From the NCBI RefSeq assembly GCF_964340395.1, contig NC_135562.1, positions 13,499,043 through 13,563,042 of the forward strand: a DNA stretch of 64,000 bases, in the 5' to 3' direction. Shown here piece by piece: positions 45,091 through 57,463 of this stretch. Every line of letters starts with the position of its first letter. Within the stretch, counting starts at the first letter, position 1. The DNA is from Glandiceps talaboti. Taxonomy: Eukaryota; Hemichordata; Enteropneusta; Spengelidae. Made by a program: the position numbers and the translations under genes. Under the pieces are notes generated by a model, which saw only the letters and a program-made list of their open reading frames with translations, was not told the DNA's origin and ran no database searches.

Positions 45091-45337
45091 AGCGTTTGGG
45101 GAGTTATGTGTGATTTATTTGTTGAGAAAGGTTCAAAGACAATAAATATCGCCGGAAGGTGGCACTTGCCGTTTCAGTGAGGAACGACTAGTGCCACCAC
45201 GGTAGTACTCGACAATTCGATGGACCACGGCCAAGTCCGCCATTCACAATTTTCAAATCACTTGAAATAAAGCAATCTGGCAAAACTCGCCCATGTGCAT
45301 TTACAATCTTGTCGCAACTAATTCTAGTAGGTAAAAC

Positions 45338-45360
45338 CATAGACCCTCCACCCTGTCTAT
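45338..45360. mobile_element. Micro-palindrome insertion, 23 bp, copy B counterpart
   Basis: Counterpart of 8206-8228 with the same GGTAAAAC flanks. Confidence 0.7.
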
Positions 45361-45917
45361 GGTAAAACCTAGTCGCATTCATAACTTTCATCGAGGGTAA
45401 GGTAATTTTAGTCATCAACTTCTATAAAGTCCAAAATGAAACGATAAAACATGTACATTTTGGAAATTATCCCATGTATAATGCCAGATTATAAAGTGAC
45501 AAAGAGTGGTTCATCTGAGTGGATAGCTTAACCTCTTGACGATTTATAAACAATGGGAAATAGGCAGCTATCTCGATGTTCATTTTAACCTATTTTCCCA
45601 GAGAATATTTTCAGAACTGGTATCCAAATTACCAAGATCACGTTTTTCATATTTACTGATATGCCGCTTTAGTTATGGCCGGTTTTGTGAGATGTTTTGC
45701 GTGCACAATGTAAACCACAGACAAGGCATGTAAACTTCTACTTGCAAACCCGTCTATTTCAGGCTTGGCCTCTTACCACTCTTGGAGGAATTGTACTGAC
45801 TCCTCCAAGACCACGTCTGACACAGTGGCCTGAAACCCATAGTCTATCGCGAGTATATTGTCTACCCTTCAAGAGACACACATTCTCTGCCAGTCACCCT
45901 TTTAAAAATACGCTTGT

Positions 45918-46030
45918 TAAACGTCTGCTCCTGGAGTTAAATTTGGTTCAACTCATGAGCAAAATATTTGTACGTGACTCCGGGCCCCTTTCAGACAATC
46001 CGAATTTTCACGCACGTCCCAATTCGTTTT
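45918..46030 (+). repeat. Internal dispersed repeat, copy 2 in element B
   Basis: Counterpart of 8786-8900. Confidence 0.55.
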
Positions 46031-48316
46031 TTTCCCGTGACAACAATTTTTCTCCTGAGCCTCCCCCTACCCTAATCTAGTTCCTGACGACCGTATTCCA
46101 ATTTTACACTACATCTTTACATATTACGTATAGTCAATGTCATTACTCTCGTTGCCGATGTGTTGGCAATTATATACATGTATATATATAATATCCATAA
46201 TCACAACATATTTCCTGCTCAAAGAAGAACTGTTTCAGCTTATTCCATTTCGATATAAACAGACAGAGAGTCCAGGGATAAAATACCCATGTACTACTCC
46301 TTATATTACTGGCTAGGTAATGTCAACCGTAAAATAATCCAAGCACCAGCGTCCCTAAAATCCGTGAAACAGTGTCGATATTACAGTATTTTGCTGACAC
46401 TTATTACTTTCTGTAACTGGTCTATATTTGTGATATCATGGTAAATATGCTTGGAATTTATGGCCTAACAAACCAGACATTACGTAGATTTGAATATTGA
46501 AGAAAATCAAAAACAAAAACAAGGCCATGGCCATGGCCGGTCAGGTACTGATATTAGTACTTTAGACATCAGTGGGGGTCACACTTGGTCATTGAAACTA
46601 TACTAGTATTGACCGACCAAAATTCTAAACATCACGGATAAATAATTTCATATCGAAATGTATGTACGGAGATTCAGGTTTTTAGACCACGTGGCTTTGA
46701 CATGACATCATCAGCTAAATTTGCAATACGAAAGTAACGTAAAACATGGATGTATCTAGTAGGGAGCAAAGTCCGCATGTCTGTATGGATGTTTGAAGAT
46801 TTACTATCGGTATATGGGAGGCATAGAGGGAAATATTTGAATAGCGTTATTTAACGTTACATAATTCATAACTGACTACTAAACTACCGTCAAGAGGATT
46901 GTTTTTGCTTCCATTTATCTGTATTAATTTTTTTTAAAGGCAGTGATGGTGACTGCCAATGCCGGTAGTGAAAATATGGCCCGCACATTCTGAAGATTTT
47001 TGTATCATACAAGTTCAATGTTGTAGCTGAGAATGTGATTTATATTTATAACTCAGTAGAATGGGTACCGGTACTGATGCGAGGGATGTGAACCAACCTT
47101 TGTGTTGCGTGCTTTTTAATATCACCGTGTGTGTGTGTGTGTTGTTTGTTTGTTTGTTTGTAATGTAGATTCGTCGTTGATATACTGCTACTAGATCAGA
47201 CCGTGGGTTATACTTCCATGATCAGAACATGACCAGACACAACTCTCCACGGCACCATTTTGGTTTTACAACTTTGATTACTTTGTTTTGAATAGCTTTT
47301 GTCAAGTTCTTGACTTTCCTGATATGACAATAAAGCAAGGGCGGTGAAATATTATTATAGTAGTCCTTCAAAAAACAAGACAATTTTGAAACTTTTAGTG
47401 GAAAATGTTAGTGAAGACACAGTTTACCCGCATAAATTAACTAACAAAAGACAAAAGAAATGTACACATGGTTCATTTTCTAGGTGTCGACCTCATGAAT
47501 ATGCACCAAGATTTAGAACCGAGTCAGCTTTAAATGCGTTCACACCTCCAAATCTGGTCTGGACAATATTGTCTGGGCTTAGTCACCCTTTTATGCGGAC
47601 TACAGAGCGGCCCTGGTGCGGACTATTTCTGCCACCTATTAATGCCTGAAAGTCAAGTGGCATATGCTGAGGTTGTGTACAACCAGCAACCCATAACATT
47701 TTAGCAATCTACAGTTCTACCTCAGTATGGCTATTAGCCATGCTAGGTAGTTACTATAATGATTAATATAATGGTTGTCTTGGTAAAAGTTGTCGACCCC
47801 CCCAAAAAAAAAGAAGAAAAAAAAAAGAAAAAAAGAAAAAAAAAGATCAACAAAACATTCTATGATATTGAAAGCGCTCCTGGCATGTAATTCCATAGAA
47901 CAGTTTCCTGTAGGGAATGGCAGCGATTTCATTCAAACTCAAAGACAGAGATGTTGCTAACCAACGTGAACAGCCATAAAAAATTGTATGTGAATGAGTA
48001 TGACTCTGAGATCCCGCTAACGGTTTCATTGTTGTCGGTCTAACCAGAGACACTGGAGAACTTCACTGTCTATGATCTAATCGTATTGCTCAGTGTGAAA
48101 ACCGTGCAAAGCGTTACTATTTTGGCGTTGTATTTTCGCACATTTTTGGTTCACAAGGGTCCAATAATTTAAGCTTGAGTTAGGAAATAGGCCTATTAAA
48201 AAAATTGTGTTGTTCCGATTAGGCAAAATAAATAAATAGGTGGGGTAGGTAGATTTATTTTTATTCATGTGCGAGTGTCTAATTCTGGTTTTCCATTTTT
48301 TCCAAATGATCTCTGT

Positions 48317-48543
48317 GTTATTGGCTTCTTTCCATTAGATGTACAACCATTACAGATTGGAGGAACAGTTTTATATTGTCTTTTTAAGTTGATGTCAGTT
48401 TCTGCATCCACTATGTCTCGTGAGACTTCACAATTGTTGCGATTTTGTTAGTTTTTCAAGAACACGTAAAAAAAAGTTAAGGGTCGGCAGTGAAAAACTA
48501 GGTGGGTCGGGTAACAGAAACCAAACAGTTATTTTTTAGGCCT
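48317..48543 (+). repeat. Dispersed repeat, internal intact copy in element B
   Basis: Counterpart of 11180-11406 in the second transposon copy; nearly identical. Confidence 0.7.
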
Positions 48544-49104
48544 AAGGCATAACGTAGCATATAAATCTACCCAACCTGCGCGAGCAAGATCTGCATCGGT
48601 CAATGTAATATTTACATGGTCTATTACAATTTGGTAAAGTGTACCATTGTATATGCTTGTGCGAGACGTAAAAAACATCATGCCGTCTAATTGTACGAAA
48701 CGATTTAGTCACTATGGTTTTGAAGTCAGTGAGATAATGTTTGTGAAGTACCCGGTATCGTGATGTTATCGCTTGTATAGAAAAACCATCACTGAGGCAA
48801 AATCTCACTTTTATCATCATTCATTTTTTAAAGTCTTCAATCATGCCAATTAAAAATATGGATACTGCAGTCATTTATGTGACTTTTTTTCCAAAAATGT
48901 TTATCGTGCATCTCGATTATATTTTTTTTCGTCTTCGTAACATCTTTTTTTTTATTGTGCCAAAAGTAGTAGTTACCACATATAGAACAGTGGAAAAATA
49001 CCGAATGAGACTCAGAAATGTAAAATCATTTACTTCAATGTCCAAATCAAATGCGGACATCAGAAAATGATGCATGCACGTTGTGATGGACTCGTGATTA
49101 GCTC

Positions 49105-49248
49105 TAGTCCAGATGCCAATTGGTATCTAACTAAACCATAGACAATAGAGAGGGTCCTCTCTATTTTCTATGACTAAACCAAGTTTAGTGAGTGGAGGTG
49201 TAAATGGTAACGATACTGTTTAGGAACACGGTGATAGGAACTAGACGA
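49105..49248. mobile_element. TAGTCT-family element, 144 bp, in element B
   Basis: Counterpart of 11966-12109, also carrying the nested palindrome. Confidence 0.7.
49138..49172. mobile_element. Micro-palindrome insertion, 35 bp, copy B counterpart
   Basis: Counterpart of 11999-12033 with the same ACTAAACC flanks. Confidence 0.75.
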
Positions 49249-52200
49249 GATTAGCACTGACAACACACGCTCCGCGAACTCCAGCAAAGAGGCCTGGTGG
49301 GGTATATAGAGACTTGTCAGAGTTGTCGGAGCTACTGTTCATGTACATATAAGTTCCACGTATTCTCAATTTATTTCGTGCTGGATAGAAAACAGTCAGT
49401 ATAGTCCTTGTGTTCTCCAGTGTATAGCCGATGGATTGGATAGTGAGAGTCATGATATGTGTGATACATTGTAGTTTATACACCAGAACTGAATTTTAGA
49501 CTGATCCCGTCGGCATCTTCAGAGAAAGCATCAAGCGGGTACCACAATAAACTGAAAACGTAACGACTATAAGCATAACTATAAGTTTTAATTTACATGG
49601 AACTACGGTCATATTTGATAAGCTTATCCCCCACTTCCACATATGGTCTCATACCCCTTGGTCAGCGAAAAGCCAATCATGTTCATGTCCGGACATACGA
49701 GTTATAAATGGGGCGGTCATATGGGTTAAGTTAGGGTGGAATATAATATATGGAAAAAGTCTGATTGATACTGGCTGTGATGGGTAGTAGAGCATTTTTT
49801 AATTGTCAAAAACAGGGTTGGGGGCCGAATGATATGATTCAAAACGTCATGACTTTCTGGTATATCTTTGTTGTCATGGTGTGTTTCCAGTTGAGGATGG
49901 CTGTCTTTGACTGGCTACAACAGTAAGTGACTGATTTTGAAAGCAAAGAAAGTGGAAGAACATTGGTGTTAGTTAAAAAACTATTGTTATTAAAGATATA
50001 CAAGTAAACGCAGCAAAACAATTGAGAGTCGGTACGGAAAGGAACAGATGACCACAGGAAGGTGTTCAGCTGTTCTTCATTGTTCTTTGCAATTTGACGA
50101 CCGGGCGATCACATACTAGTAGTTGTCAGTGTTTTCGCTAAAGCAAAATACACGGAGATGGTTCAAAATCACTTGACTATCATTTCACTCTTATTTAAAT
50201 CTACAAATATCTCATTAATATTTTCTCCCAGCTTACTTCAAACTATATGACATTTTCCATGAAAAAAAGGTGCGTATCTGGAGCAAAGAAGTGTTTCAGA
50301 TATCAGAGTGTTCACGTTTGCGTGACCAAGACATAGACATAGACTGGCAAGCGACGCCATGAATTGTGATCGAATCCCAGGGTCGGATCGGTTGTAGATC
50401 AGTGTTCATGATAATTCATTTGCGTGTTCAATTACTAAGTCATCGATGTAGGGTTATAAATTCAGTGACTACACCATCAACAAAGTTACTTCTTACTATA
50501 AATCATGTTGAAAAAGACCCTAGGAAAATGTCTAAGCAACAATGACGGGTGTTACTTTTTTGCAGTGTTTATCCAAATAGTAATCGTCGAATAACGTGAC
50601 CCTGGCTGAAAACTGCGACAGTGAGTGTACCATAAATTCCCAAAACAGACTGACCAGAACAGACATATTGACACACAAAAAGTGTGCAAGTTTACATCTT
50701 GTGACAGGTTTGGTTGGGGTCACCTCCATCGGCTAATGGTCGAAATCGTCATTGTAAAATATTTTTAATTACCCTCAACTACAAATCAGCGTATCGTTGA
50801 CGATCATTTCAATCGTAAGTGTTTAGAACTGATTCAGAAGTAAAACGTAGAATTATTAATGACAATGGTATGCAAAGTTTTGTTGTTTAACAATCATCAG
50901 CGATTTGGCATGTTTGCACAAACCACAGATACTTGTTAGTGCATACACTTTTGATACTTCTATTCTATAAGGTAAAGGCTAAATTTAAAAAGACATGATC
51001 CCTGTATTAACTTTTTTGTTGCGGCTATATTTCCTAAGTGAGGTGTGCCAAAGAAAGTTTTCCCATGATACTTTGCGCCAGTGCGACTTTTTGACATTGT
51101 ACGTTCGATGTTCCCAATGAGTAAATGGAATTTTATCGAGAAGTCTATTCATATTTGTTTATGACAGCAAGATATTTTCAATTTTCTGTTTTTGGTCATT
51201 TTTGGGGTCAAAAACTGTCATTTGTTTTGTAAATAAAAGAATTCAAAGTAAAAATGAATGACAGCCGCAAAACTAATCGATTGAATGGGCTGACATTTGG
51301 TGTGCAGGTATGTTAGAGTATCTGGATGAAGAATTCTTCAAGAAAATTTGAAGATGACATTGATATGCAAATACGTCTAAAACGTGCTGTGTAGTATCAT
51401 ATTATAGCCATGTTATTTTACAATACTCGTGAGAAAGTAGAATTTATTGGTGAAGTAAAGTTGCTCATACACCTAAGAAAATTTGACTACACTTGAATAC
51501 ATAATGAGCAAATGAAATGATCACAACAATCACATATCTTTGTAATGTTATGACTATACAAGATCTAATACAGGGACGAATGGGGTACTTATCAAATAAT
51601 GCCCTCCGGAACTCAGAAATAAATGTAGATGCGCTGTACCATGCAGTTACGATCAGCGGTTTTGAACTATGGAGGTAGGAAGGAAGGAGGTAGGAAGGAT
51701 TATAGTCCTACCACCATTTCTGAACAAAATCGTTGTCCTTGAATTGGAATGGTATGCTTTTAATACAAAAGTTCCACAAACATATGTTCTTGCTTTCAAA
51801 AGTTTTAGAATTAACACCATGATTTCACCGTCGCCCATACTGAGGTTTTCCTGCATCTATTGCTATGGATTTTGTTGGTGGGACTTTGCTGTACTGTATG
51901 AACACTTGTTCAGACTCAGGCCACTAAAACACAATTGCAAAAAAAACCCGTAAAGACACGAAGTATCGTTTTGCACAACGTTCGGCTTGAAGCAGGTTTG
52001 AAGGGTAACCATGCACGACAGAGAAGATGGGTTTAGAGCCCCATTTACACCTAAAACAAAAAGCGATTCTAGTCTGTTCCTATTATAGTGGTCTGAGGTT
52101 CAGATCAAAGTGCCGCATTCATCCACAACATAAAAAATCATAGACCCTACACGACTGGCGTTTGTAAAAGTCAGTTTTAAACCATAATTACTACACCTCT

Positions 52201-53222
52201 TTATCTTCTCGGCAAGAACATGCAGTGCTGCAATCCAACGTGAGGACCTCTCACCAACTTTCAGATCACTTCACATTGGGAACGTTGGTGAGAGTTCTAC
52301 TAATATAATTCAGACTGAGGCAAAAAATATAGCCTTTCTGAGTTGAAATCCGAGGTTTAAATCCTGATATCTGAAAATTCCCAATCAACCCAGATTACAT
52401 TGAATAAAAAATAAGTCTAACAAACAATTTATGATTTTTCAGTCCCGAAACTTGCTATTATCCATACACTGTATACAAAGCTAAATACACTGTGATTGGT
52501 GTATCGCACTCCTTGACTGAGTGGGTCGGGAAAAAAATAGGTAGACTCACTTGTCATAAATCGATTTATAAATCCACAAAGGCACTGTGACAACTAAAGC
52601 AGTCCCTTTACAGACCATTTTTCTTTAGAAATAAATAGGCTAAAACAATACTGAATGACAGGCAGTCCAAGGTATGCGAAACCATAAGCGAGCGCGTACT
52701 CACGATGCTAGATTAACACACTATTTTACCTGCGCATTGAAGACGCACAGTAAAAAGACCAGTTTTCAACATTAATGCAGGAAATACAAAGCTAACAATT
52801 CAAAATTGTATAAAATGTAAGAAAACAAAAAACAGGCGACAGTCAGAGCATGCATGAACTTCGATTTACAATACCATTATTAAGTTCTTGCATTTTGGGG
52901 CTAATGAAGTCATAGAGACTAGAGTGGGCGAGTTTCATCACAGTTAGTATAATCAATGGCACCGTGATAATTCTGACTTTCACTTGAAACTGGACCAGAA
53001 CAGTCTAGGTCGGACGAGTCGTCATCATCAATTCAAAGGCGACGTAACCAAATATACACCGTGAATTCATCTTAGATCGCACCGAGTTGAACAATCATGT
53101 CTGTCATTGTAGAATGTAGACCTTTACGCTGTTTGACCGACTATTGAAGTATAACCCACATAGGTGATATTTCATTGACCTACATGGAAATGCTTGTAAA
53201 TACTTTTTGCAAGTAGTAGTAG

Positions 53223-53254
53223 CTCAGACCACTCTAGTATTTTAGTGGTCTGAG
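53223..53254. mobile_element. Micro-palindrome, second type, copy B counterpart
   Basis: Counterpart of 16087-16118. Confidence 0.5.
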
Positions 53255-53518
53255 GTAGTAGTAAGAGTTTTTGCTAACGTTTACATGCTAGCGTAGTTGT
53301 ACATGTACGTATACATGTCAGTTCGTATGTACATGTACATTAAATGTAGCTCTCATCATATCATACACTGTACATGTGTGTAACCCTTTTCTTTTGCACC
53401 CTCCCCCTCCGCCTTCATGTGGTCAAACACAGACAACTAACTAACTAAATAGTGTTACTGTTAGTTTTCTGTGGGTCAAACAATTAGTGTACACGCCTTG
53501 AATCACATGCAGGCGAGA

Positions 53519-53777
53519 TAGATTTGAATATTCATTTGTTTACTGCCCGGTTATGGGGGTGAACTCATGAATATATTCTGAACTAAATGCAAATGTATTC
53601 AAATCACTTCCGACTCGCAATCTGAACTATTTTTCAGATCGAGTATAATCCGATTAGACAGGCGCTAATGGGAAAGTACAGAAACGTCCACCTCATCAGC
53701 ATAAAAGTACAGAATTGAACTCAATCTGAACTATAGTACGGAAAGTGTCGTAAACTGTACTATTTTTTCTACTAGTG
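53519..53777 (-). repeat. Right terminal inverted repeat of copy B
   Basis: 259 bp ending CTACTAGTG; reverse complement of 36517-36775. AAGTACAGAA occurs twice, with one TAGTACGGAA and one inverted CTGTACTATT, a subterminal repeat arrangement typical of CACTA elements. Confidence 0.93.
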
Positions 53778-53780
53778 TCG
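53778..53780. repeat. Target site duplication TCG, right of copy B
   Basis: TCG directly follows the CTACTAGTG terminus; partner of 36514-36516. Confidence 0.75.
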
Positions 53781-53872
53781 CGAGAAATAGTGGATGCGGG
53801 AACTTACATCAACTTAAAAAGACCGTATAAAACTGTCTGTAATGGCTGTACATCTGACGAGAAGAAATCAAT
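53778..53872 (-). repeat. Dispersed repeat, half right of copy B
   Basis: The reverse complement resembles 11180-11285: GATGTACA.CCATTACAGA, CTTTTTAAGTTGATGT, GCATCCACTAT. It continues into 36395-36516 once copy B is removed. Confidence 0.75.
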
Positions 53873-54323
53873 CACACAGCGACCATGTGGAAAACAACGG
53901 AAAACATAACTACCTGAACTAGACACTCACACAGAAAACATAAAATGAAACATCTACGTATCCCACCTATTCTTAAATTGATCGTATATTTTTTAAAGAC
54001 TTAACCATATATCGCTCGTCCATCTGTTTGTCTGGAATTTATCTGTTTATATATTTTACCTGTGGACTAACACTGAAAACTCACCACATGGCCATTTTAC
54101 ATGATCAAACATACCTATCACCAATACCTATACCAACTTTACCAAAAAATACTAAAATACCAACTTTTATGTAAATCGAGCACATGCATAGATACTAGTA
54201 TAGGTATCATTCGCTAAACGTCATTCCATGAATTTCAAATTTGAGACAATGATTTCTCGATTTGTCTGTTCTTTTTCGCGGCTACATCTCACCTCATTTG
54301 TCTCTCTCTTTTTCCACCTGTAG

Positions 54324-54369
54324 GAATCACTACCTGAGGTAAAAATATAAACATATCTAACCGGTAACC
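54324..54369 (+). other. Putative 5' UTR leader of the acidic CaaX gene with splice acceptor
   Basis: A long pyrimidine tract (about 54297-54320) ends in an acceptor TAG at 54321-54323, followed by a 46-nt leader. CTGAG at 54334-54338 lies 36 nt before the ATG, as in the GH9 gene, and the last bases before the ATG are TAACC. The first exon was not identified. Confidence 0.4.
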
Positions 54370-56328
54370 ATGACGACGATAGAAGGAAGCGAAGCATTTG
54401 ATTCAAATCTAAACGTTGATAAGGACATTGATAAGATTGAGGACGCGGCTCCTCCAACTGGAGACATACAAGAAGAAACTCCAAAACCAGTGGAGACTTC
54501 GGAAGACGTTCCCGCTGAGGAGGAACCTGTAAGCGAAGAAACACCAGAAGCGGATCCCGTTACCGTAATAGACGAAACTCCGGTAACTGACGAAGCTGCC
54601 GTTAGTGAACAAGTAGCTGAAATAGAAGAAGCTGGTAGTAAGGAAACTCCAGCAGTGGAGGAAGAGTCTACTCCCCCTAAAGGCGATGTTGAGGAAGAGG
54701 GGGCTAAAACAGAGGAACCTGCTGCCGCGGAATTACCAGAGGCAGTAGAAGAGGAAAAGAAAAGTGATGAGGTCGAGACTGAGAAACAATCTCCTGAAGT
54801 ACCACCCGTGGTAGAAGAAGCTAAAGACACCCCTCTGCCAGCCGAAGCTGAAAGTGCATCACCAGAAACAGAAACAAAAGATGTAGCGGAAGAAACTAAA
54901 CCTAAAGATGATGAGGAAGCATCTGCGCCAGCCGATGAGACCAAAAGTGAAGAGGGTAAGTGGAGTACTTATATATTTGTCATTCAAAAATTATTTCTTA
55001 CGATTTTGGCTACCATCCATAAAGAGGTAGTTAACGTTGACTCAGAAATGAATCGATAGGTAGTAATATCCATGGTGATCAAATAAAATCCAATGATCCT
55101 GTGAGATCTAATCGAAGTGATCCAGTCCTTCTTTTCACCCCAAACCATGTACCATACATTTGTAGCAGTGACTAGTCCATCTGACCGCTACATTGATTCT
55201 GAAAATAAGACGACCACAGTGACAAAGACCATTTGGTCAAAAAATGACATACCATTCTATAATCAATCATATCTTATTTGCATAATTGAAAAACTAGCTG
55301 TCCACTTTGCAATCGTTTCGAAAGAAGTGTCACTAGAGGGCGCCCCACGTGACGAAAAATGAGAGGCGCCATCGTGGAACAATACATGAGACATCAACAC
55401 AATATATATCATACTGTAATATACTAAAGCAACTACGTGAGTTCTTGTGTATTATGTGAAACAACATTTGTCTAAGTCTGTGTTTGTCACTTAATACATT
55501 GCAAAAAGCCAAAAAATGTGTAAAAGTGTTTGTTATTGTACGTAGGTACAATAACAAACATTTTACGCATTTATGCTTGTACAATTCATTGACCTACAAA
55601 CAAGGACTTGGTATATGTTGTTTCACGTTGATTTTTCAAGAAGGAAGCCATGATAAAATTGTTATGTAAATTCAAATTCAAAATAAATACCCAATCCTCA
55701 TGCATACGGTCACTTTAAGCAAAGTTAACAGAATGGTTTGAGTGCTTGAGAATGAAACCAACTTTGCCATGTAACGCTGGGATGATAGTTTTTCAAATAA
55801 AAGTCTGTTCTCTCATATCACTTTCTGAGCCAAAAGCTGCTTCTGAACAGCACCCCTAGTGGCCAAACTACACAATCTTTTGTCTTTCTGATAATCGGAC
55901 TACATGGCTTATTGAGCACTTCTGTAACTGTAAAATACCCGTTTGTGGGTAGGAAAAAAGTAGCAAAAATTTTGCGCCTGATCCACTTTCGGGTCATGGT
56001 CGTCATGCAATATTGTGACGGTTGATGGAGATAGTGTCGATTTCTAAAATTGAAAGATTTCATTCAAGAAGGTGATCTCTGATGACGTTTAAGGTGAATG
56101 TCATGACGTCAACCATCCCATATTAAAGTCGCGTGACGTTAAGGTAAGCGTAACTACTAGCAACAAATAAACACACACGTATATCCAAGTAAACACTAAT
56201 ATTGCCTCGCCAAATGTGTCAAATTATTGAACTATAAATTTGTTCTCTTTGTTTTGTTACCAGTAACAGAAACGAAGGAAGAGGACAAATCGGAGCCAAA
56301 GAAGGAAAGGTCCTGTGTGATTTTGTAA
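54370..56328 (+). CDS. Glu-rich acidic CaaX-box protein, two exons, paralogous in its ends to the GH9 gene
   Basis: Predicted 216-aa protein from exons 54370-54955 and 56264-56328, joined by a GT-AG intron in phase 1. Residues 1-195 are low-complexity, dominated by E, P, A, T, S, V and K, strongly acidic and probably disordered. The second exon gives a short Lys/Glu tail (KKER) followed by CVIL, a CaaX box (C213). No enzymatic domain, signal peptide or membrane segment is visible. The start MTTIE, the CTGAG leader 36 nt upstream, the phase-1 intron after the acidic exon and the short CaaX last exon all match the GH9 gene, so the two are probably paralogues with and without the catalytic cassette. 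The protein would be expected on the cytoplasmic face of membranes. Its function is unknown; the composition loosely recalls BASP1-type membrane-associated acidic proteins, but I claim no homology. Transposon copy B ends only 592 bp before the ATG. Confidence 0.72.
55328..55345 (+). promoter_or_regulatory. CTCF-like motif, forward orientation
   Basis: TCACTAGAGGGCGCC resembles the CTCF core. Lies in the intron of the acidic CaaX gene. Confidence 0.35.
55850..55866 (-). promoter_or_regulatory. CTCF-like motif, reverse orientation
   Basis: The reverse complement reads GGCCACTAGGGGTGC, a fair match to the CTCF core; about 510 bp after the forward motif in the same intron. Confidence 0.3.
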
Positions 56329-56500
56329 TACATATGAGAAGCAATTCGTATAAAAGGAGTCCGGAAAATGTAACGATCTAACATATTTATGGAAAGAAGT
56401 TCTGGTTTAAGATTCTGGAGCAATTTATTTGTATGTTTTGTTAGTTGCTAGGACAACCGGCGTTTCGACATTATGTAAATGGTATTCGTTTGATAAGAAG

Positions 56501-56762
56501 TACAACTAAAATCACGAAACCTGATCATGACTGAAAAAGTCGTCTGGCTCGGCAAAAATCTTACCAACATTGCTACAGTTTATCGTCTGGCTCAACAAAA
56601 AAAATTACTTACAATACTATATTCTATTTATCGTCTGTCTCAGGAAAACATCTTACGAATAAGAGACATTTGTCTAGCCAGACGTTAAAATGTAGCAGTG
56701 TTCTTCAGATTTTTGCCGCGCCAGACGACGTTTTGTCTCAGGTTTCGCGATTTTAACTGTAA
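56501..56762. repeat. Foldback element in the presumed 3' UTR of the acidic CaaX gene
   Basis: Ends TACAACTAAAATCACGAAAC and the complement of TACAGTTAAAATCGCGAAAC pair; imperfect arms continue for about 60 bp. Inside, a GTCTGGCTC..CAAAAA motif repeats at intervals in both orientations. Starts 172 bp after the stop codon. Confidence 0.6.
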
Positions 56763-57073
56763 TAGATCAGAATGCATATAACTGAAACAGTATTATAGTA
56801 AATATATGGCGAATAGATAGCATGTTAAGCTTATCGGAAAGACTTTAGGGATTGTGGGATTTTTTCCAAGTTCAAAGACTGGCTTATATGTATTTCATTA
56901 TACTGATGACGGTTTATTATCTTCTCAGTGTTCACTATGAACCTATTTAGTTTATATATTTTTTGTATACAATAGATTTTTTGGGTCACTTCAAAAGGCA
57001 AGCTATTGTAGATAGTTTAACAATTATTGTGTATTTTATTTTGTTTTTAGCCTGTCTAATGTAATTTTCCGTA

Positions 57074-57157
57074 TGTATGTATGTATGTATGTATGTATGT
57101 ATGTATGTATGTATGTATGTATGTATGTGTGTGTGTGTGTATGTATGTGTTTATGTA

Positions 57158-57194
<37 letters not shown>

Positions 57195-57271
57195 ATGTAT
57201 GTATGTATGTATGTATGTATGTGTGTGTGTATGTGTGTATGTATGTATGTATGTGTGTATGTGTGTATGTG

Positions 57272-57303
<32 letters not shown>

Positions 57304-57395
57304 TGTATGTATGTATGTATACTATGTATGTATGTATGTATGTGCGTGCGCACGCATGTATATATGGGTCTGTCTGTCTGTCTGTCTGCCTGTCT
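57074..57395. repeat. (GTAT)n/(GT)n/(TGTC)n compound tract
   Basis: About 320 bp of alternating tetra- and dinucleotide blocks, downstream of the acidic CaaX gene. Confidence 0.95.
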
Positions 57396-57457
57396 GGTTG
57401 GCTGTCTGTCTCTGTGTCACTCGGTCATACCTTGTTTAGCATGTGGTTTGTGGGACA

Positions 57458-57463
57458 AATAAA
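57458..57463 (+). terminator. Candidate polyadenylation signal AATAAA downstream of the acidic CaaX gene
   Basis: First AATAAA noticed after the stop at 56328, beyond the foldback and the GTAT repeat tract. Assignment is weak. Confidence 0.2.

Larger units (their letters stand above)
36517..53777 (+). mobile_element. CACTA-like giant transposon, copy B, complete (17261 bp)
   Basis: A complete element bounded by 259-bp inverted repeats, 36517-36775 and 53519-53777, which are identical by eye. It begins CACTAGTAG and ends CTACTAGTG, with the triplet TCG directly outside each end (36514-36516, 53778-53780). Removing the element and one TCG reconstitutes a dispersed repeat also found at 11180-11406. 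CACTA termini with 3-bp target duplications are the hallmark of the EnSpm/CACTA group. Short motifs such as AAAGTACAGAA recur in both orientations near the ends, as expected of subterminal transposase sites. No transposase exon was recognised, so the element appears non-autonomous unless its gene is spliced beyond recognition. Confidence 0.85.

Noticed and set aside
36517-53777. Polinton/Maverick identity for the 17-kb element
   Set aside because: The size would fit, but the duplication is 3 bp instead of 6 and no polymerase, integrase, ATPase or capsid-like frame is present.
54357-54944. 195-codon Ser-rich frame on the minus strand
   Set aside because: It is the antisense shadow of the Glu-rich exon of the acidic CaaX gene; composition mirrors that exon.
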